DNA from: SSEF01 sp964398485
GTDB taxonomy: Bacteria; Patescibacteriota; Minisyncoccia; Moranbacterales; UBA1568
DNA: 13,191 nucleotides
NCBI GenBank assembly: GCA_964398485.1
Contig: CAYNMD010000023.1
Coordinates: 1-13,191 of the forward strand
Direction: 5' to 3'
Shown one piece after another: positions 12,878 to 13,191 of this stretch (its first letter is position 1; each line of letters starts with the position of its first letter). A model generated the notes under the pieces. It was not told the DNA's origin, ran no database searches, and saw only the letters and a list, made by a program, of their open reading frames with translations. The position numbers were made by a program, and so were the translations under genes.

Positions 12878-12927
12878 GGAACACTCCCTCTTTTAACAGT
12901 GATTCTTTCAGGATATGAACACAGCCG

Positions 12928-12956
12928 AGAATACTCCATAGGAGTATCCAATACAA
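12928..12956 (-). promoter_or_regulatory. Putative promoter of the PagL-like gene
   Basis: On the minus strand TTGTAT (12951-12956), 17 bp, TATTCT (12928-12933). Both boxes are imperfect but the spacing is ideal. The predicted start is about 44 nt before the ATG. A palindrome covers the spacer and part of the -10 box. No other promoter-like pair is seen between the tRNA terminator and this gene. Confidence 0.42.
12931..12947. promoter_or_regulatory. Operator-like palindrome upstream of the PagL-like gene
   Basis: A perfect dyad ATACTCC-ATA-GGAGTAT. It lies in the spacer and -10 region of the putative promoter, where a bound repressor would block polymerase. No T-run follows, so it is not a terminator. 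The regulator is unknown. Confidence 0.5.
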
Positions 12957-13027
12957 AAGAGCTAAGCTTCTTTCTATACCCTTCTCTTCACCCCGTCAAG
13001 ATATTTTTCGATACTCAATAAAATATA

Positions 13028-13055
13028 CAAAAAAATAAATCCCACAAAAGTGGGA
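13028..13055 (-). terminator. Intrinsic terminator of tRNA-Glu
   Basis: TCCCAC (13040-13045) and GTGGGA (13050-13055) enclose a four-base loop. On the minus strand TTTATTTTTTTG follows. It begins 14 bases after the tRNA 3' end. Confidence 0.8.
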
Positions 13056-13068
13056 ATTATTTTCACAG

Positions 13069-13140
13069 TAGCCCCAAGGGGAATCGAACACATCTTTTCA
13101 GGATGAGAACCTGATATCCTAGCCGATAGACGATGGGGCC
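13069..13140 (-). tRNA. tRNA-Glu, anticodon CUC
   Basis: The 72-nt minus-strand cloverleaf has an acceptor stem GGCCCCA/TGGGGCT (G1.U72 wobble), D stem GTCT/GGAT, anticodon stem TCAGG/CCTGA with loop TTCTCAT (anticodon CTC, reading GAG), a four-base variable loop and T loop TTCGATT. The T stem ATGTG/CCCCT has two U.C mismatches, which is unusual. The discriminator is A and CCA is not encoded (CTG follows), so CCA must be added. The upstream 51 nt to the window edge hold no gene, only a GTTTAAAC palindrome (13149-13156). Confidence 0.85.
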
Positions 13141-13191
13141 GTCCTTCGTTTAAACTTCGGAGCTGCAATTTTTAAACACTGTGCTTCTCTT

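Noticed and set aside
13149..13156. GTTTAAAC palindrome upstream of tRNA-Glu
   Set aside because: An 8-bp palindrome in AT-rich sequence is not remarkable and no second element supports a function.

Overview
The window looks like a chromosomal piece of a Candidatus Patescibacteria (CPR) genome, most likely of the Parcubacteria type. The left edge holds the first ~136 nt of a 16S rRNA gene on the minus strand, whose 5' region (GGCGTGGATAAGGCATGCAAG) has the CPR-like form rather than the common CCTAATACATGCAAG form. A PEGA-domain/beta-propeller protein and a compact S13-alpha ribosomal cluster agree with this. The assignment is from memory of these families, not from a search.

Layout. (1) 1-523, minus: 16S 5' end, a ~350-nt leader and a near-consensus rRNA promoter. 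(2) 574-2731, plus: two adjacent transcription units of small, GC-richer, unrecognised genes. Each runs TTGACA promoter, soluble helical protein, polytopic membrane protein, small membrane protein, intrinsic terminator. The two soluble proteins look paralogous. A two-TM 'Cys-loop' module occurs once in unit 1 and twice in unit 2. (3) 2739-4804: two divergently transcribed envelope genes, a four- to five-TM protein (minus) and an anchored PEGA/beta-propeller protein (plus). (4) 4838-9120, minus: one apparent operon infA-rpmJ-rpsM-rpsK-rpsD-rpoA-rplQ-rplM-rpsI, from a TTGACA-17-TATACT promoter to an intrinsic terminator. RpoA has no C-terminal domain. (5) 9183-12119, minus: a unit with a DEDDy 3'-5' exonuclease, an all-trans polyprenyl diphosphate synthase, a cis-prenyltransferase (UppS) and a 75-residue unknown protein whose end overlaps the terminator. 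(6) 12108-12956, minus: a single gene for a signal-peptide-bearing, PagL-like lipid A deacylase / outer-membrane beta-barrel, with a palindrome over its putative promoter. (7) 13028-13140, minus: tRNA-Glu(CUC) and its terminator.

How the parts fit. The two prenyltransferases would build the lipid carrier for cell-wall polymers: the all-trans synthase makes the allylic primer and UppS extends it in cis. The ribosomal operon supplies core translation and transcription parts. The unusual elements are the paired cassettes and the PagL-like barrel. They are GC-richer than the core genes and have clear Shine-Dalgarno sites, which most core genes here lack, so they may be recently acquired or expressed by different rules. 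A lipid A deacylase in a lineage thought to lack LPS invites the idea that it acts on the outer membrane of a Gram-negative host or prey cell. That is inference only.
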